From: Prochlorococcus sp. AG-347-J14
Lineage (GTDB): Bacteria > Cyanobacteriota > Cyanobacteriia > PCC-6307 > Cyanobiaceae
Assembly: GCA_003281505.1 (NCBI GenBank)
Contig: QCBU01000001.1
Coordinates: 1 to 64,000, forward strand
Direction: 5' to 3'
DNA length: 64,000 nucleotides
The position numbers and the translations under genes are program-made. Shown here one piece after another: positions 35,889 to 46,747 of the stretch; within the stretch, counting starts at the first letter, position 1, and every line of letters begins with the position of its first letter. The notes below the pieces were generated by a model. It was given only the letters and a program-made list of their open reading frames with translations. It had not been told where the DNA came from and did no database searches.

Positions 35889-37280
35889 TTATATGACTCT
35901 TATATTAAAATTTACCAGATCCTTGTTACATAAACTTTGACTATTGATCCAATTATATCTTTCTATATCAATTTTTTCTCCAGGAACTAGTAGAGGTATT
36001 CCAGGAGGATAAGGGCAAATAATATCTCCAGATATTTTGTTTAATGATTGTGAGAAAGGAATGCTCCGAGTCTTACTTCTCCAAGCAATTCCAATTTCAA
36101 TTTCGGGAGCTTGAACTAATTTAAAGGGCGATTTGAGCAATTCTAAACTTTTTGATTTTTTGGTATTTAAGAGTAATTTTTTCCATAACTTTTCAAATAT
36201 ATTAAGAAAGTCTTTTTGATTACCAAATCCTAAGCAAAAAGTGAGAGTCATCATTTCTGGTAATTCGGCAATAAGGCCATTTCTATAAAAAAAATTATCA
36301 GCAGTAAAACCATCAATCCCAGCCTTAGAGGTATTTAATATAATTTTTAAGGGGTCTTGAGTTTCTATGAGAGGAATATTTTTTTGAATTAAATTTTTGT
36401 AAATACTTTTTGCCTCTAAAATTCTTTTTTGATATTTTGATAAACTTTTTTGGTTTAGCCAGTCCCTAATAGACTCTTCACAAGAAGAAAGTAATAAGGA
36501 ACTTGGACTGGTAGTTTGCAGCAAATTAATACTTTTGATTAAATTACCTTCATTTATTAGATTTCCTTGGTACCAAAGTACCGCAGTTTGAGTTAACCCA
36601 TTGAGCGACTTATGCAATGAATTCACTACTAAATCAGCATTTGATGATAAGGCCGGTTTTGGCAAATTAAGGTTATCGCAAAAAAGGAAATATGAACCAT
36701 GGGCTTCATCAACTAAAACAGGCAAATTTCTTTGATGACAACAATTTATTAAAGGCTCTAAATCTCCGGCATAACCATGATAAGAGGGATTTACAAGAAT
36801 AACCCCTGCAATTTTATTCTCATCAAAATTTAAATTTTTGAATACATTTTCCAACCAAATTTTTGTAATTGGTTTGTAATGCCCCGTTACTGTTGAAAAT
36901 TCTAGGTCAAAAAATATTGGATTTATATTCTGCATTGCACAGATTTTTATAACACTTATATGAACATTTCTAGGCATCAGGATATTTTCACCTGGATTTG
37001 CCATTGCAATTACTGCTGATTGTATTAATCCAGAGGCTCCATTAACTCCAAAAAAACATCCTTTAGCCCCAAAATTATCTGAGAATTCTCTTTGAGATTT
37101 AGCAATTAATCCGCTTTGGGATAGTGGGGAGCCTATTTCTGGTAGTTCGGGCAAGTCCCAATACCCAGGTGGATTTTTTAATAACTTCACTAATTTTTTT
37201 GGTAAAGCTGCCCCTCTGTTATGAGCGGGAAAGAATAAAGACTTTAAAAACTTTTTAGTTAGAAAAGATGAAATGCTCAT
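35889..37280 (-). CDS. Orn/Lys/Arg decarboxylase family protein (fold type I PLP)
   Basis: This 463-residue amino-acid decarboxylase family protein is shorter than the classic inducible decarboxylases (about 700-750 residues), so it lacks the N-terminal wing domain and resembles the short Gram-positive/cyanobacterial form. PLP residues are visible as VDEAHGSYFLF (Asp and His contacts near 190-200) and NSLHKSLNGLTQTAVLW, with the Schiff-base lysine in LHKS. The C-terminal CPYPPGIPLLVPGE matches the family's substrate-domain motif. Lysine, arginine or ornithine cannot be told apart here. It is divergent from the ABC1 kinase by 64 bases. Confidence 0.85.
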   Translation of the reverse strand: MSISSFLTKKFLKSLFFPAHNRGAALPKKLVKLLKNPPGYWDLPELPEIGSPLSQSGLIAKSQREFSDNFGAKGCFFGVNGASGLIQSAVIAMANPGENILMPRNVHISVIKICAMQNINPIFFDLEFSTVTGHYKPITKIWLENVFKNLNFDENKIAGVILVNPSYHGYAGDLEPLINCCHQRNLPVLVDEAHGSYFLFCDNLNLPKPALSSNADLVVNSLHKSLNGLTQTAVLWYQGNLINEGNLIKSINLLQTTSPSSLLLSSCEESIRDWLNQKSLSKYQKRILEAKSIYKNLIQKNIPLIETQDPLKIILNTSKAGIDGFTADNFFYRNGLIAELPEMMTLTFCLGFGNQKDFLNIFEKLWKKLLLNTKKSKSLELLKSPFKLVQAPEIEIGIAWRSKTRSIPFSQSLNKISGDIICPYPPGIPLLVPGEKIDIERYNWINSQSLCNKDLVNFNIRVI

Positions 37281-37344
37281 AAAGTATTGTTGACATATAT
37301 AGAATGAACTACATGGTAATCTTTTTTGATATTTTTTAAATTTA

Positions 37345-39000
37345 ATGAAAAGATCTTATTCGAAATATTCAGCAAGAGATGACTTGGTTTGGTTGATTTT
37401 GAGACCATGGATTTTTATCCCAAGAGTTTTATATATCCTTTTAACTTTTATTTTTCTTTTTTTAAGAATACTTTTTCAAGGTAACAGCAAAAATAAAAAT
37501 GTACAAAAAAATCTCTCGAAATATCTTTTTGATGTAATAACTGATTTAGGACCTTGTTTTATCAAACTAGGCCAAGCACTCTCAACTAGACCAGATCTTG
37601 TTAGACAAGATTGGCTTACAGAACTTACAAAATTACAAGATAATCTCCCAGCATTTGATCACAAAATTGCTTTAAAAATCATTGAAGAGGAACTTGGATC
37701 CCCTGCCAATGAATTATTTGAAGAATTTCCAGATAAACCTATTGCTTCAGCAAGCTTAGGTCAAGTCTATAAAGCAAAAATAAATAATTCTTATCTAGCT
37801 GTAAAAGTACAGCGGCCAAATTTACACTTTCTCATAAGAAGGGATGTTGTAATCCTAAGGTTTTTAGGAACTTTTTTATCCCCGCTCTTACCATTAAATA
37901 TAGGTGTCGGAATTGGAGAAATAATAGATGAATTCGGTAAGGCACTTTTTGATGAAATTGACTATCAAAAAGAGGCCGAAAATGCATTAAGGTTTGCAAA
38001 TTTATTTAAAGAAAACCCAAATATTTTTATTCCTAAATTAGAAAAACAGTTTTCATCCAAAAAGGTAATCACAACTTCTTGGATTGATGGAGTTAAGTTG
38101 AGAGATCGAGCTTTACTGGAGGAAAATAACTTAATACCTGCTTCGTTTATAAAAACATGCGTCATCAGTGGACTGCAGCAATTATTTGAATTTGGATATT
38201 TTCATGCAGACCCTCATCCAGGAAATATGTTTGCTCTCAAAGGAGGAAATGCAGATTGTGGAAATTTAGCTTATGTTGATTTCGGAATGATGGATACTAT
38301 TACAAATTCAGATAGACTTACTCTTATTAGGGCAATTGTTCACATAATAAACGAAGAATATTATCTTCTCGCAGAAGATTTCCAAAAATTAGGTTTTTTA
38401 ACTAAAGAACAAGATCTTCAAAAACTTGTTGAACCATTAAAAGAAGTTCTAGGAGGTTCTTTTGGGGCTGAGGTTGGTGATTTTAATCTTAAAAATGTAA
38501 CTGACAAATTCTCAAAATTAATGTATTCTTACCCTTTTAGAGTCCCTAGTAGGTTTGCCTTAATAATAAGAGCCGTTGTTAGTCAAGAAGGTTTAGCATT
38601 AAGGTTAGATCCTGAATTTAAAATTTTAAAAATAGCTTATCCATATATTGCTAAAAAACTACTAACTGATAATTCTGAAGAGATTTTAGGCATACTTATA
38701 GAAGTCGTTTTTGATAAAAAAGGTCAAATCCAAATAGAAAAAGTTGAAAGTTTATTAAATATTTTATTTAGAGATTCAGAGAATATTAATTCAGATCTAA
38801 TACCAGTTGCGAACGCTGGATTAAAATTGTTTATCAGTAAAAAAGGATCCGAAGTTCGGAAAAATCTTCTTTTAAGTCTTATAAAGGATGAAAAATTGGA
38901 ATTTACTGATGCCAAAAAACTCTTAGTTTTAATTAGAGATACTTTTAGCCCTATGAATATCGCAAAAAGTGCAGTGCAAAATATTATTTCTACAGTTTAG
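37345..39000 (+). CDS. ABC1/UbiB-family atypical protein kinase
   Basis: This 551-residue ABC1K protein belongs to the UbiB/ADCK class of ATP-binding kinase-like proteins involved in prenylquinone metabolism and redox stress. The conserved KxGQ element reads CFIKLGQALSTRPDLV (about residues 72-87). Next come the A-rich loop ASASLGQVYKA, the lysine of LAVKVQRP, HADPHPGNMF (catalytic loop) and VDFGMM (DFG). The C-terminal tail lacks recognisable membrane spans, though hydrophobic patches exist near residues 20-45. Plastoquinone metabolism is a likely link, not proven. Confidence 0.9.
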   Translation: MKRSYSKYSARDDLVWLILRPWIFIPRVLYILLTFIFLFLRILFQGNSKNKNVQKNLSKYLFDVITDLGPCFIKLGQALSTRPDLVRQDWLTELTKLQDNLPAFDHKIALKIIEEELGSPANELFEEFPDKPIASASLGQVYKAKINNSYLAVKVQRPNLHFLIRRDVVILRFLGTFLSPLLPLNIGVGIGEIIDEFGKALFDEIDYQKEAENALRFANLFKENPNIFIPKLEKQFSSKKVITTSWIDGVKLRDRALLEENNLIPASFIKTCVISGLQQLFEFGYFHADPHPGNMFALKGGNADCGNLAYVDFGMMDTITNSDRLTLIRAIVHIINEEYYLLAEDFQKLGFLTKEQDLQKLVEPLKEVLGGSFGAEVGDFNLKNVTDKFSKLMYSYPFRVPSRFALIIRAVVSQEGLALRLDPEFKILKIAYPYIAKKLLTDNSEEILGILIEVVFDKKGQIQIEKVESLLNILFRDSENINSDLIPVANAGLKLFISKKGSEVRKNLLLSLIKDEKLEFTDAKKLLVLIRDTFSPMNIAKSAVQNIISTV

Positions 39001-39106
39001 TTTTTATATTTATATCTATTTAACTTACTTATGATTTTAATTCGATTAGAATTAGATTTAATGTCTTAAAAATGAGAAGTAAAAGGATTATTTATTTTAG
39101 GGTTAA

Positions 39107-39601
39107 ATGCATTTTTTGAAAAATTTCTTTTTGCTTAACAAAAAATCTGAAAAAAATAAAGTTTTTAGTCCTTTAGAGGTTGATCAGTATATAGAAATTG
39201 CAAAATTAGCAAAAGAAGCAAGAATACAAAAAAACCTTACGATTAAGGAATTGTCATTCATTTCAAAAATTCCTGAAAGAATAATAGACTCTATTGAAAA
39301 TAATAATAAAAATATTAGGCCAGAGTATCCTTTTATTAGATCTATATTAATTAAATTAGAGGAATGCTTAGTATTAAAAAAAAATACATTATTAACGTTA
39401 GCAGTTAAAGAAAGAAAAATTTTAAAGAAAGAGGAAAAGGATTTTTTGTTCAGGAAATTCGATCTTATCAATACATGGCAAGGAAGTCTTTTGTATTTTT
39501 TTATATTAGTTCTAACTATATTTATTTTAAAAAGATACTTTATTTTAAATGTTAATGTTATAGAGATTCAAAATATTGAAAATCAAATGGTTGAAAAATA
39601 A
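39107..39601 (+). CDS. Helix-turn-helix single-span membrane protein (RodZ-like)
   Basis: This 164-residue protein has a Cro-type helix-turn-helix (about 24-80: IEIAKLAKEARIQKNLTIKELSFISKIPERIIDSIE) of the kind at the cytoplasmic end of RodZ. One hydrophobic span follows (about 127-147), then a short tail. RodZ links MreB to cell-wall growth. The short periplasmic part and the lack of visible mreB nearby make the assignment tentative. The preceding 106 bases hold a small TAATTC/GAATTA hairpin only. It is convergent with malQ. Confidence 0.6.
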   Translation: MHFLKNFFLLNKKSEKNKVFSPLEVDQYIEIAKLAKEARIQKNLTIKELSFISKIPERIIDSIENNNKNIRPEYPFIRSILIKLEECLVLKKNTLLTLAVKERKILKKEEKDFLFRKFDLINTWQGSLLYFFILVLTIFILKRYFILNVNVIEIQNIENQMVEK

Positions 39602-39614
39602 TTTTTAATAAATT

Positions 39615-41135
39615 CTACTTTAGATTTCTCCCAAAATTATTTCCTAGCTCACTAAACATTCTTATATAATCCTCTATTTCTTCTAAAGAACTATTTAACT
39701 TCCATTTCCAGTTATTTGTTGTGGTGCCAGGTTTGTTTAATCTACTTGAATCGTCTAGAGATAATATATCTTGTAATGGAGCGATAAAGAGATTAGCATT
39801 AGTTCTCATTCCAATTTCTATTAAATCCCAAGAAGCATTTTCTGAAAATTTATACTCATCTTTTATTCTTTTTTTGGATTCATAATCTAAACATTTCCAC
39901 CATGAAACAGAAGTAGAGTTGTCGTGAGTACCTGTATAAACAACCCAATTTTCTCCTTGAATATTCTTAGGTAAATAAGGATTATCTTCATTTCCATCAA
40001 AAGCGAATTGTAATATTTTCATACCAGGCAGTTCGAAGTTTTTCCTTAATTTCTCTACATCTGGGGTTATTACTCCTAGATCCTCCGCAATAATTGGTAG
40101 ATATTTACACCCTAGATCCTTTTTTACTTTATTTAATAGTGTTTTACCTGGGGAATTTATCCATTTTCCAAGAATTGCCGTTTTAGAACTGCCATTAACT
40201 CTCCAGTAACCCGCTAAACCCCTGAAATGATCAAATCTCAATATGTCTATAAGTTCAAATTGTCTTTGAAATCTTTTTCTCCACCAATTGAAATTAGTCC
40301 TTTTATGTTTTGACCAAAAGTAAGTTGGGGTACCCCATAATTGTCCTGTTGATGAAAAATAATCAGGTGGAACACCACTTTGAAAGATTAAATCACCATT
40401 TTTAAAAATTGAAAATAATGATTTATTACTCCATACGTCGGCGCTGTCTCTGGAGACATAAAAGGGCAAATCTCCTATTAGCTTAATATTTCTTGATTTT
40501 GCAAAGTTTTTAATGACGCCCCATTGCTCATCAAGATGCCACTGTATTAATTTTTTTATAAGTATCTCTTCACTTTTTTTCTTGGTCCACGATTTTAAGA
40601 ATTTTTTATTTTTTATTTTAAATTCTTGAGGCCATTCCCACCAAGGCAACATATTAAATTCCTCTCTGATAACAACAAATGTTGCATAATCTTCAACCCA
40701 AGAATGCCTACTGACCCATTTGTTAAAATTAATTTTTCTTTCTTCAGATTGTGAACTCCAACCTTGCAAAAGGAGGAGACCTAATTTTTTTGTTAAGTCA
40801 TCTGCAATATCAAAATCGAAATGGTCTTTATTCTGATTTGTTGGACCTAGATTTTCTTTATTTGAAATGAAGATAAAACCTTTTTCAATTAAATCATCTA
40901 TATCTAAAAACCATGGATTTAGAGCAAAACTAGAAGGGGAACTATATGGAGAACCCGTTGAGTCAGTAGGTGTAAGAGGTAAAAATTGCCAGTATTCAAT
41001 TCCATGCTTATGAAGTTTTTTTACCCACTCTTTAGCTCCTTTACCAAAAGTTCCACATAATCTTCCTCCCGGAATACATGTTGGATGCATAAGTACGCCT
41101 AGTGATTTTCTTGCAATAATTGACTCATTAGGCAT
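39615..41135 (-). CDS. malQ: 4-alpha-glucanotransferase (amylomaltase)
   Basis: MalQ (GH77) transfers alpha-1,4-glucan segments and is used in glycogen turnover. The 506-residue sequence shows the GH77 blocks YWQFLPLTPTDSTGSPYSSPSSFALNP, RFDHFRGL (nucleophile Asp), IAEDLGVITPDV (acid/base Glu) and YTGTHDNST (third catalytic Asp with His). Length is standard. The GH57 branching enzyme at 57194-58774 is a second glycogen gene here. It is divergent from prsA, with a 245-base gap. Confidence 0.95.
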   Translation of the reverse strand: MPNESIIARKSLGVLMHPTCIPGGRLCGTFGKGAKEWVKKLHKHGIEYWQFLPLTPTDSTGSPYSSPSSFALNPWFLDIDDLIEKGFIFISNKENLGPTNQNKDHFDFDIADDLTKKLGLLLLQGWSSQSEERKINFNKWVSRHSWVEDYATFVVIREEFNMLPWWEWPQEFKIKNKKFLKSWTKKKSEEILIKKLIQWHLDEQWGVIKNFAKSRNIKLIGDLPFYVSRDSADVWSNKSLFSIFKNGDLIFQSGVPPDYFSSTGQLWGTPTYFWSKHKRTNFNWWRKRFQRQFELIDILRFDHFRGLAGYWRVNGSSKTAILGKWINSPGKTLLNKVKKDLGCKYLPIIAEDLGVITPDVEKLRKNFELPGMKILQFAFDGNEDNPYLPKNIQGENWVVYTGTHDNSTSVSWWKCLDYESKKRIKDEYKFSENASWDLIEIGMRTNANLFIAPLQDILSLDDSSRLNKPGTTTNNWKWKLNSSLEEIEDYIRMFSELGNNFGRNLK

Positions 41136-41380
41136 ATTTTTAATATATTTTGGTTCTTTACGCTTAACGTGTTTTTTTATTCTCTAAATTCAACCATATA
41201 CAAATTTTTTTTAATTGACAAATATCATTCTTAGTTTTTAAGTATGGATAAATATAAATTCTAATTTTAAATCAAAATATTTGCTTAATTCATGTGACTT
41301 TTGAAAACATCTAGTCATTATCTTTTGCGAAATTCACATAAACGACTACGATAAGAATATAGTTTTATGGTGCAAATTTC
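41136..41380. promoter_or_regulatory. Divergent malQ-prsA intergenic region
   Basis: These 245 bases lie between divergent genes, so they must carry promoters for both. Short A/T tracts and TTGACA at 41215-41220 are seen, but no well-spaced -10 accompanies that hexamer. No small ORF or strong hairpin stands out. Confidence 0.35.
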
Positions 41381-42376
41381 GTGACAAGTTTTATCACGGC
41401 AATGCAGAGTAAAGAATCAAACTTTAATCTAACTAATAGTAGATTAAGGCTTGTAAGTGGAACAACGAATCCTAAATTAGCTGAAGAAATTGCATCATAC
41501 TTAGGAATAGAAAATGTACCTTTAATATCTAAAAGATTTGCTGATGGAGAACTTTATGTACAGATTCAGCAATCTATTAGAGGTTGCGATGTGTTCCTGA
41601 TACAACCTACATGTGCTCCTGTAAACGATAGTTTAATGGAGCTCATGATAATGGTTGACGCATGTAAGAGAGCTTCTGCAAGACAAATAACGGCTGTAAT
41701 TCCCTATTATGGATACGCAAGGGCAGATAGAAAGACTTCTGGAAGAGAGTCTATAACTGCAAAACTTACTGCTAATTTACTTGAAAAATCTGGCGTTGAT
41801 AGGGTTCTTGCAATGGACTTACACTCGGCTCAAATTCAAGGTTATTTTGACATACCATGCGATCATATTTACGGTTCGCCTGTATTAATTGATTATCTAG
41901 AAACTTTAAATTTAGAAGAAATAGTAGTCGTTTCTCCTGATGTAGGTGGAGTTGCGAGAGCAAGAGCATTTGCAAAATTAATGAATGATGCTCCATTGGC
42001 TATCATTGATAAAAGAAGATCGGCTCATAATATCGCCGAAAGTCTAACAGTTATTGGGGAAGTTAAAGGTAAAACAGCTATCCTCATAGACGATATGATA
42101 GATACTGGCGGCACAATTTGCTCTGGAGCTAATTTACTAAAAAAAGAAGGAGCTAATAGGATATTTGCATGTGCATCACATGCTGTATTTTCTCCTCCTT
42201 CTTATGAAAGGTTAAGTACTAAAAATCTATTCGAACAAGTTATTGTCACTAATAGCATACCGGTTATACATAATGATAATTTTCCTCAATTAAAAGTCCT
42301 TTCTGTAGCAAATATGCTTGGGGAAGCTATTTGGAGAATTCACGAAGAAAGTTCTGTTAGTTCTATGTTTAGATAA
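41381..42376 (+). CDS. prsA: Ribose-phosphate pyrophosphokinase
   Basis: This enzyme makes 5-phosphoribosyl 1-diphosphate (PRPP) from ribose 5-phosphate and ATP for purine, pyrimidine, His and Trp synthesis. The 331-residue sequence has the divalent-cation motif DLHSAQIQGYFDIPCDH (about 142-158), VVSPDVGGVARARAFAK and the PRPP-binding loop LIDDMIDTGGT. The GTG start gives the conserved cyanobacterial-length N-terminus; an ATG (Met8, 41402) is a possible alternative. It links with GuaB3 and FolD in purine metabolism. Confidence 0.95.
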   Translation: MTSFITAMQSKESNFNLTNSRLRLVSGTTNPKLAEEIASYLGIENVPLISKRFADGELYVQIQQSIRGCDVFLIQPTCAPVNDSLMELMIMVDACKRASARQITAVIPYYGYARADRKTSGRESITAKLTANLLEKSGVDRVLAMDLHSAQIQGYFDIPCDHIYGSPVLIDYLETLNLEEIVVVSPDVGGVARARAFAKLMNDAPLAIIDKRRSAHNIAESLTVIGEVKGKTAILIDDMIDTGGTICSGANLLKKEGANRIFACASHAVFSPPSYERLSTKNLFEQVIVTNSIPVIHNDNFPQLKVLSVANMLGEAIWRIHEESSVSSMFR

Positions 42377-42384
42377 AGAACATA

Positions 42385-42825
42385 TTATTTTTTCAATCCT
42401 TGTAGTTTCTGGAGTCTCTCAGTTTCAATCTTGAATTGTTTTTCTATCTTTTCAGGAACATTATCCGGACATACTTTAAGAGCTGATTCAACTAATTGCA
42501 GGGATGCAATAAATTGTAATTGCTTCATATCAGCTGTTTGTTCTTTCTTTCCTTCTATTATTTTCCCCCCATGTTTTTGTGAAACTACTGATGCGAAAGT
42601 TGCTGAGGCAACGCTTAATGTTTTTGGGAAATCTAAATCAAATCCTTTTCTTGTTGCGTAACACAAAAATGAAACACCCATACCATGATATAAATCTAAA
42701 TCATTTTTCTTTGCAGGCGAGATTTTAACATTTGCATTTACATTATTAAATTCATTATTTATATCAAACAATAAAGATGAAAAAATAAGGGGGATCGCAA
42801 AAATTCTAGATACTTTAAAACTCAT
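42385..42825 (-). CDS. Exported hypothetical protein with two cysteines
   Basis: This 146-residue protein begins with a basic/hydrophobic segment (about 5-20), probably a signal peptide, though the cleavage site is not clear (VNANV near 29-33 is plausible). The mature chain has two cysteines (SFLCYATRKG and ALKVCPDNV) that could form one disulfide. A helical C-terminus is rich in Lys/Glu. The family is unknown to me. It lies 8 bases past prsA on the opposite strand (convergent). Confidence 0.7.
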   Translation of the reverse strand: MSFKVSRIFAIPLIFSSLLFDINNEFNNVNANVKISPAKKNDLDLYHGMGVSFLCYATRKGFDLDFPKTLSVASATFASVVSQKHGGKIIEGKKEQTADMKQLQFIASLQLVESALKVCPDNVPEKIEKQFKIETERLQKLQGLKK

Positions 42826-42897
42826 ATTTGATTTATTTTTAATTCACATTATCAAAGATAACATTTTTTAATTTTTTACTAAATCTCCCAACACAAT

Positions 42898-43437
42898 TTA
42901 TTTAAAAATTTTAATTTCATGATGATTTTCTACTATTTTTAGCTTATTTTTGTTCCATGAATATATTACTCTAAATCTATAATTATCAGAATCTACAAGT
43001 CTTGTATGTTCAATTATATACCAATCTTTGTAAGAGGATTCAAAAATCATTTCGTGTTCGTCTACCTGTTTAATATTTGAAATCCCTTCATTATCACTTA
43101 AGTAGAAATTTTCCCTTATGAGTTGATGGCCTTTTAAGTATGCTCGCATTTCACCTCGTTCTTTATATTGGGGATTTTCGTCAAAGAAATTATATTTTTC
43201 TTCTGGGTACCAAGTGAATTTATAATGCGACTCCCATTCTGATTTACTTTCTAGAGCTTGTATTTTTATATTCATACTCAAATTATAAGTTTTTTGCGAT
43301 TCATCAAGAAAATACGTTCTATTCGATTTCCACAATCCAATATTCCTCGAAAACCACCTTTTTAAATTACTATTTAAATTGATTTCAGGAGGATTTTCAC
43401 CAAAATGTAATTCTTTCTTTGAATTAATAACAACCAT
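42898..43437 (-). CDS. Conserved hypothetical protein, possible beta-barrel (calycin-like)
   Basis: This 179-residue soluble protein has alternating hydrophobic strands. Motifs are GLWKSNRTYF (about 34-43), WYIIEHTRLVDSDNYRFRVIYSW (about 137-159) and a HHEIKIF end. Overall this resembles small beta-barrel (calycin or phycobilin-lyase-like) cyanobacterial proteins. I cannot confirm it as a CpcS/CpeS lyase, because the family motifs do not align well. No signal peptide is seen. It diverges from sasA by about 106 bases. Confidence 0.65.
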   Translation of the reverse strand: MVVINSKKELHFGENPPEINLNSNLKRWFSRNIGLWKSNRTYFLDESQKTYNLSMNIKIQALESKSEWESHYKFTWYPEEKYNFFDENPQYKERGEMRAYLKGHQLIRENFYLSDNEGISNIKQVDEHEMIFESSYKDWYIIEHTRLVDSDNYRFRVIYSWNKNKLKIVENHHEIKIFK

Positions 43438-43543
43438 ATATAAATAAGTTCTATTTATTTCATAGCCTATCTGTAAAATAAAAAAAAATATCTTAAGGTG
43501 TTTATAAGGATTAACAGCTTTTCAACACTTCAGGGGAAATCTT

Positions 43544-44662
43544 TTGAATGATAAAAAAGAGTTAAAATTAATACTTGTTGCAGCTAGAAATCAACTTTCT
43601 AGTAATGACATTAAATCGTTAATTGCTTATCTAGAATCAGATGATTGTGAATTTAAGATATCACTCCAGGTTTCTGAGCCCTCTGAGCAGCCGGAATTAC
43701 TTGAATTACATAGATTAGTTGCTATCCCTGCTCTTATAAAAGTTTCCCCAGCTCCAAAGCAAATATTTGCTGGAAGTAATATTTTTTCTCAGTTACAAAA
43801 ATGGTTGCCAAGGTGGACACAGGAGGGCTTAACAAAAAATCTTGGGATTAATTTGCAACCATCCAAAATTGATTCAATAAGAACTCAAAAAGAGTTTCTG
43901 TTGGAAGACGAACTTCTTGTTTTAAGACAAGAAAATGAGACATTAACAAAAAGAATAGAATCTCAGGAAAGATTATTGAGAATGGTAGCACATGAATTAA
44001 GAACTCCTTTGACTGCTGCTACTTTGGCTATTCAAAGTCAAAAACTCGGACAAATAGATATTTCAAAATTGCAAGAGGTTATAAAAAGGCGTCTAGAAGA
44101 GATTGAACTCTTATCCCAGGATCTTTTAGAGGTTGGGACAACTAAATGGGAAGCGTTATTTAATCCTCAAAAAATTGATTTAGGTAATATTAGTGCTGAA
44201 GTAATGCTCGAATTAGAAAAATTCTGGAGATTAAGGAGTATTGAAATTGATACTGACATTCCATCTGATCTGCCAAGTGTATTTGCAGATCAAAGAAGAA
44301 TGAGGCAAGTATTTTTAAATTTAATTGAAAATGCTATTAAATTTTCTAAAGACTCTGGATCTATAAAAATTACTATGATTCATAAGACAAATCAATGGGT
44401 AGAAATAACAATTTGTGACAAAGGAGCAGGTATTCCTTTGAGCGAACAAAAAAGAATTTTTCTTGATAGAGTACGGCTCCCACAGACTTCTGAAGGTACT
44501 TCAGGATTTGGCATAGGGTTATCTGTATGCAGGCGAATAGTACAAGTTCATGGAGGAAGAATATGGGTCGTATCTGAAGAAGGTTTGGGTTCCTGCTTCC
44601 ATTTCACCGTTCCTGTGTGGCAAGGACAAAATAAAGAGCAACAATACTTGACGAAAGGCTAG
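43544..44662 (+). CDS. sasA: Circadian input/output sensor histidine kinase SasA
   Basis: SasA docks on the KaiC clock protein through an N-terminal KaiB-like thioredoxin-fold domain (residues about 8-105) and phosphorylates the RpaA regulator. The HisKA dimerisation domain carries the phospho-His H150 in [17 protein letters not shown]-binding N, G1 and G2 boxes are present ([34 protein letters not shown]). Length 372 is typical. The start is TTG; the sequence [15 protein letters not shown] matches SasA N-termini. A 12-base palindrome (44655-44666) covers the stop codon. Confidence 0.95.
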   Translation: MNDKKELKLILVAARNQLSSNDIKSLIAYLESDDCEFKISLQVSEPSEQPELLELHRLVAIPALIKVSPAPKQIFAGSNIFSQLQKWLPRWTQEGLTKNLGINLQPSKIDSIRTQKEFLLEDELLVLRQENETLTKRIESQERLLRMVAHELRTPLTAATLAIQSQKLGQIDISKLQEVIKRRLEEIELLSQDLLEVGTTKWEALFNPQKIDLGNISAEVMLELEKFWRLRSIEIDTDIPSDLPSVFADQRRMRQVFLNLIENAIKFSKDSGSIKITMIHKTNQWVEITICDKGAGIPLSEQKRIFLDRVRLPQTSEGTSGFGIGLSVCRRIVQVHGGRIWVVSEEGLGSCFHFTVPVWQGQNKEQQYLTKG

Positions 44663-44703
44663 CCTTACTCTTAGTTTTTAATAAGCTGTTACGCTAATCT
44701 CCT

Positions 44704-44776
44704 GGCCCCATCGTCTAGAGGCCTAGGACACCTCCCTTTCACGGAGGCGACAGGGGTTCGAATCCCCTTGGGGCTA
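44704..44776 (+). tRNA. trnE: tRNA-Glu (UUC)
   Basis: This is a 73-nucleotide cloverleaf. The acceptor is GGCCCCA/TGGGGCT (first pair G-U) with discriminator A at 44776. The D arm holds TCGTCTAGAGGCCTAGGAC. The anticodon stem CCTCC/GGAGG carries loop CTTTCAC-type sequence with anticodon UUC. The T arm contains GTTCGAATCCC. CCA is not encoded. In cyanobacteria charged tRNA-Glu also supplies tetrapyrrole synthesis through glutamyl-tRNA reductase. Confidence 0.95.
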
Positions 44777-44787
44777 TTACTTTAAAT

Positions 44788-45330
44788 TTATAATGATTTT
44801 TTTGAAGATTTTGCCTGCCTATCTACGGCAATTAAGTTTTCTGAAAGATCCTTTCTCAGTCTTTTCTCTATCATCCCTATTGGCATCCATTGACAACCTT
44901 GAACAGTAAGATCATAAATCAATGAATTTTTTGAAGTATTTTTAATATTTTGTATTTTCCAACTACCTTCAAATTTTCTGAAATCTCCTTTTATCAGATT
45001 AAATTTTAAGAGGCCAAACTCCTTCTCTTCATATAAGTCTATAGTTACTTCAGCTGAAAATTTCATGCCAAGGAAATCCTGAGCCCCAACTTGTTTAAGG
45101 TGTACATTATTTTCTTTCTGAAATATTTTTTTGCTCGATAAAAGATTTGGGATGTAAAGATTTAATCGATCATAATCTGTTAAAACACTCCACAAAGAAT
45201 CAAAACTTGCAGAAGTTGTAAGTTGAGCTGCTAGTCGTCTTGTTCCGCCAGAAAGCTTTTCCATCGTCTGCTCAATTGTCCTGAAATCATTGTCTTTGCA
45301 CTGATTCATTGATTCTCGAGGATTGTTCAT
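44788..45330 (-). CDS. SRPBCC/START-like cyclase-dehydrase family protein
   Basis: This 180-residue protein has the START-like helix-grip pattern: SFDSLWSVLTDYDRLNLYIPNLLSSKKI (about 43-70), LKQVGAQDFLGMKFSAEVTID and FKFEGSWKIQ-type strands, ending in a long C-terminal helix. Such proteins bind hydrophobic ligands. In cyanobacteria several are annotated as cyclase/dehydrase or as chloroplast-associated lipid-binding proteins, but the ligand is unknown. No signal peptide is seen. It is divergent from petH by 180 bases. Confidence 0.8.
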   Translation of the reverse strand: MNNPRESMNQCKDNDFRTIEQTMEKLSGGTRRLAAQLTTSASFDSLWSVLTDYDRLNLYIPNLLSSKKIFQKENNVHLKQVGAQDFLGMKFSAEVTIDLYEEKEFGLLKFNLIKGDFRKFEGSWKIQNIKNTSKNSLIYDLTVQGCQWMPIGMIEKRLRKDLSENLIAVDRQAKSSKKSL

Positions 45331-46638
<1,308 letters not shown>

Positions 46639-46747
46639 ATCTTTGATATAAAAAATTAGTTTCAACTGCTAAATACTTTTTGGTTTAGACACAATATGTA
46701 GCTAATATTTGAAAAAAAGAGGATTTTAAATATAGAACACTAAAAAT

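Noticed and set aside
42898..43437. CpcS/CpeS phycobilin lyase
   Set aside because: A general beta-strand pattern fits, but the family motifs do not align convincingly, so left as hypothetical.
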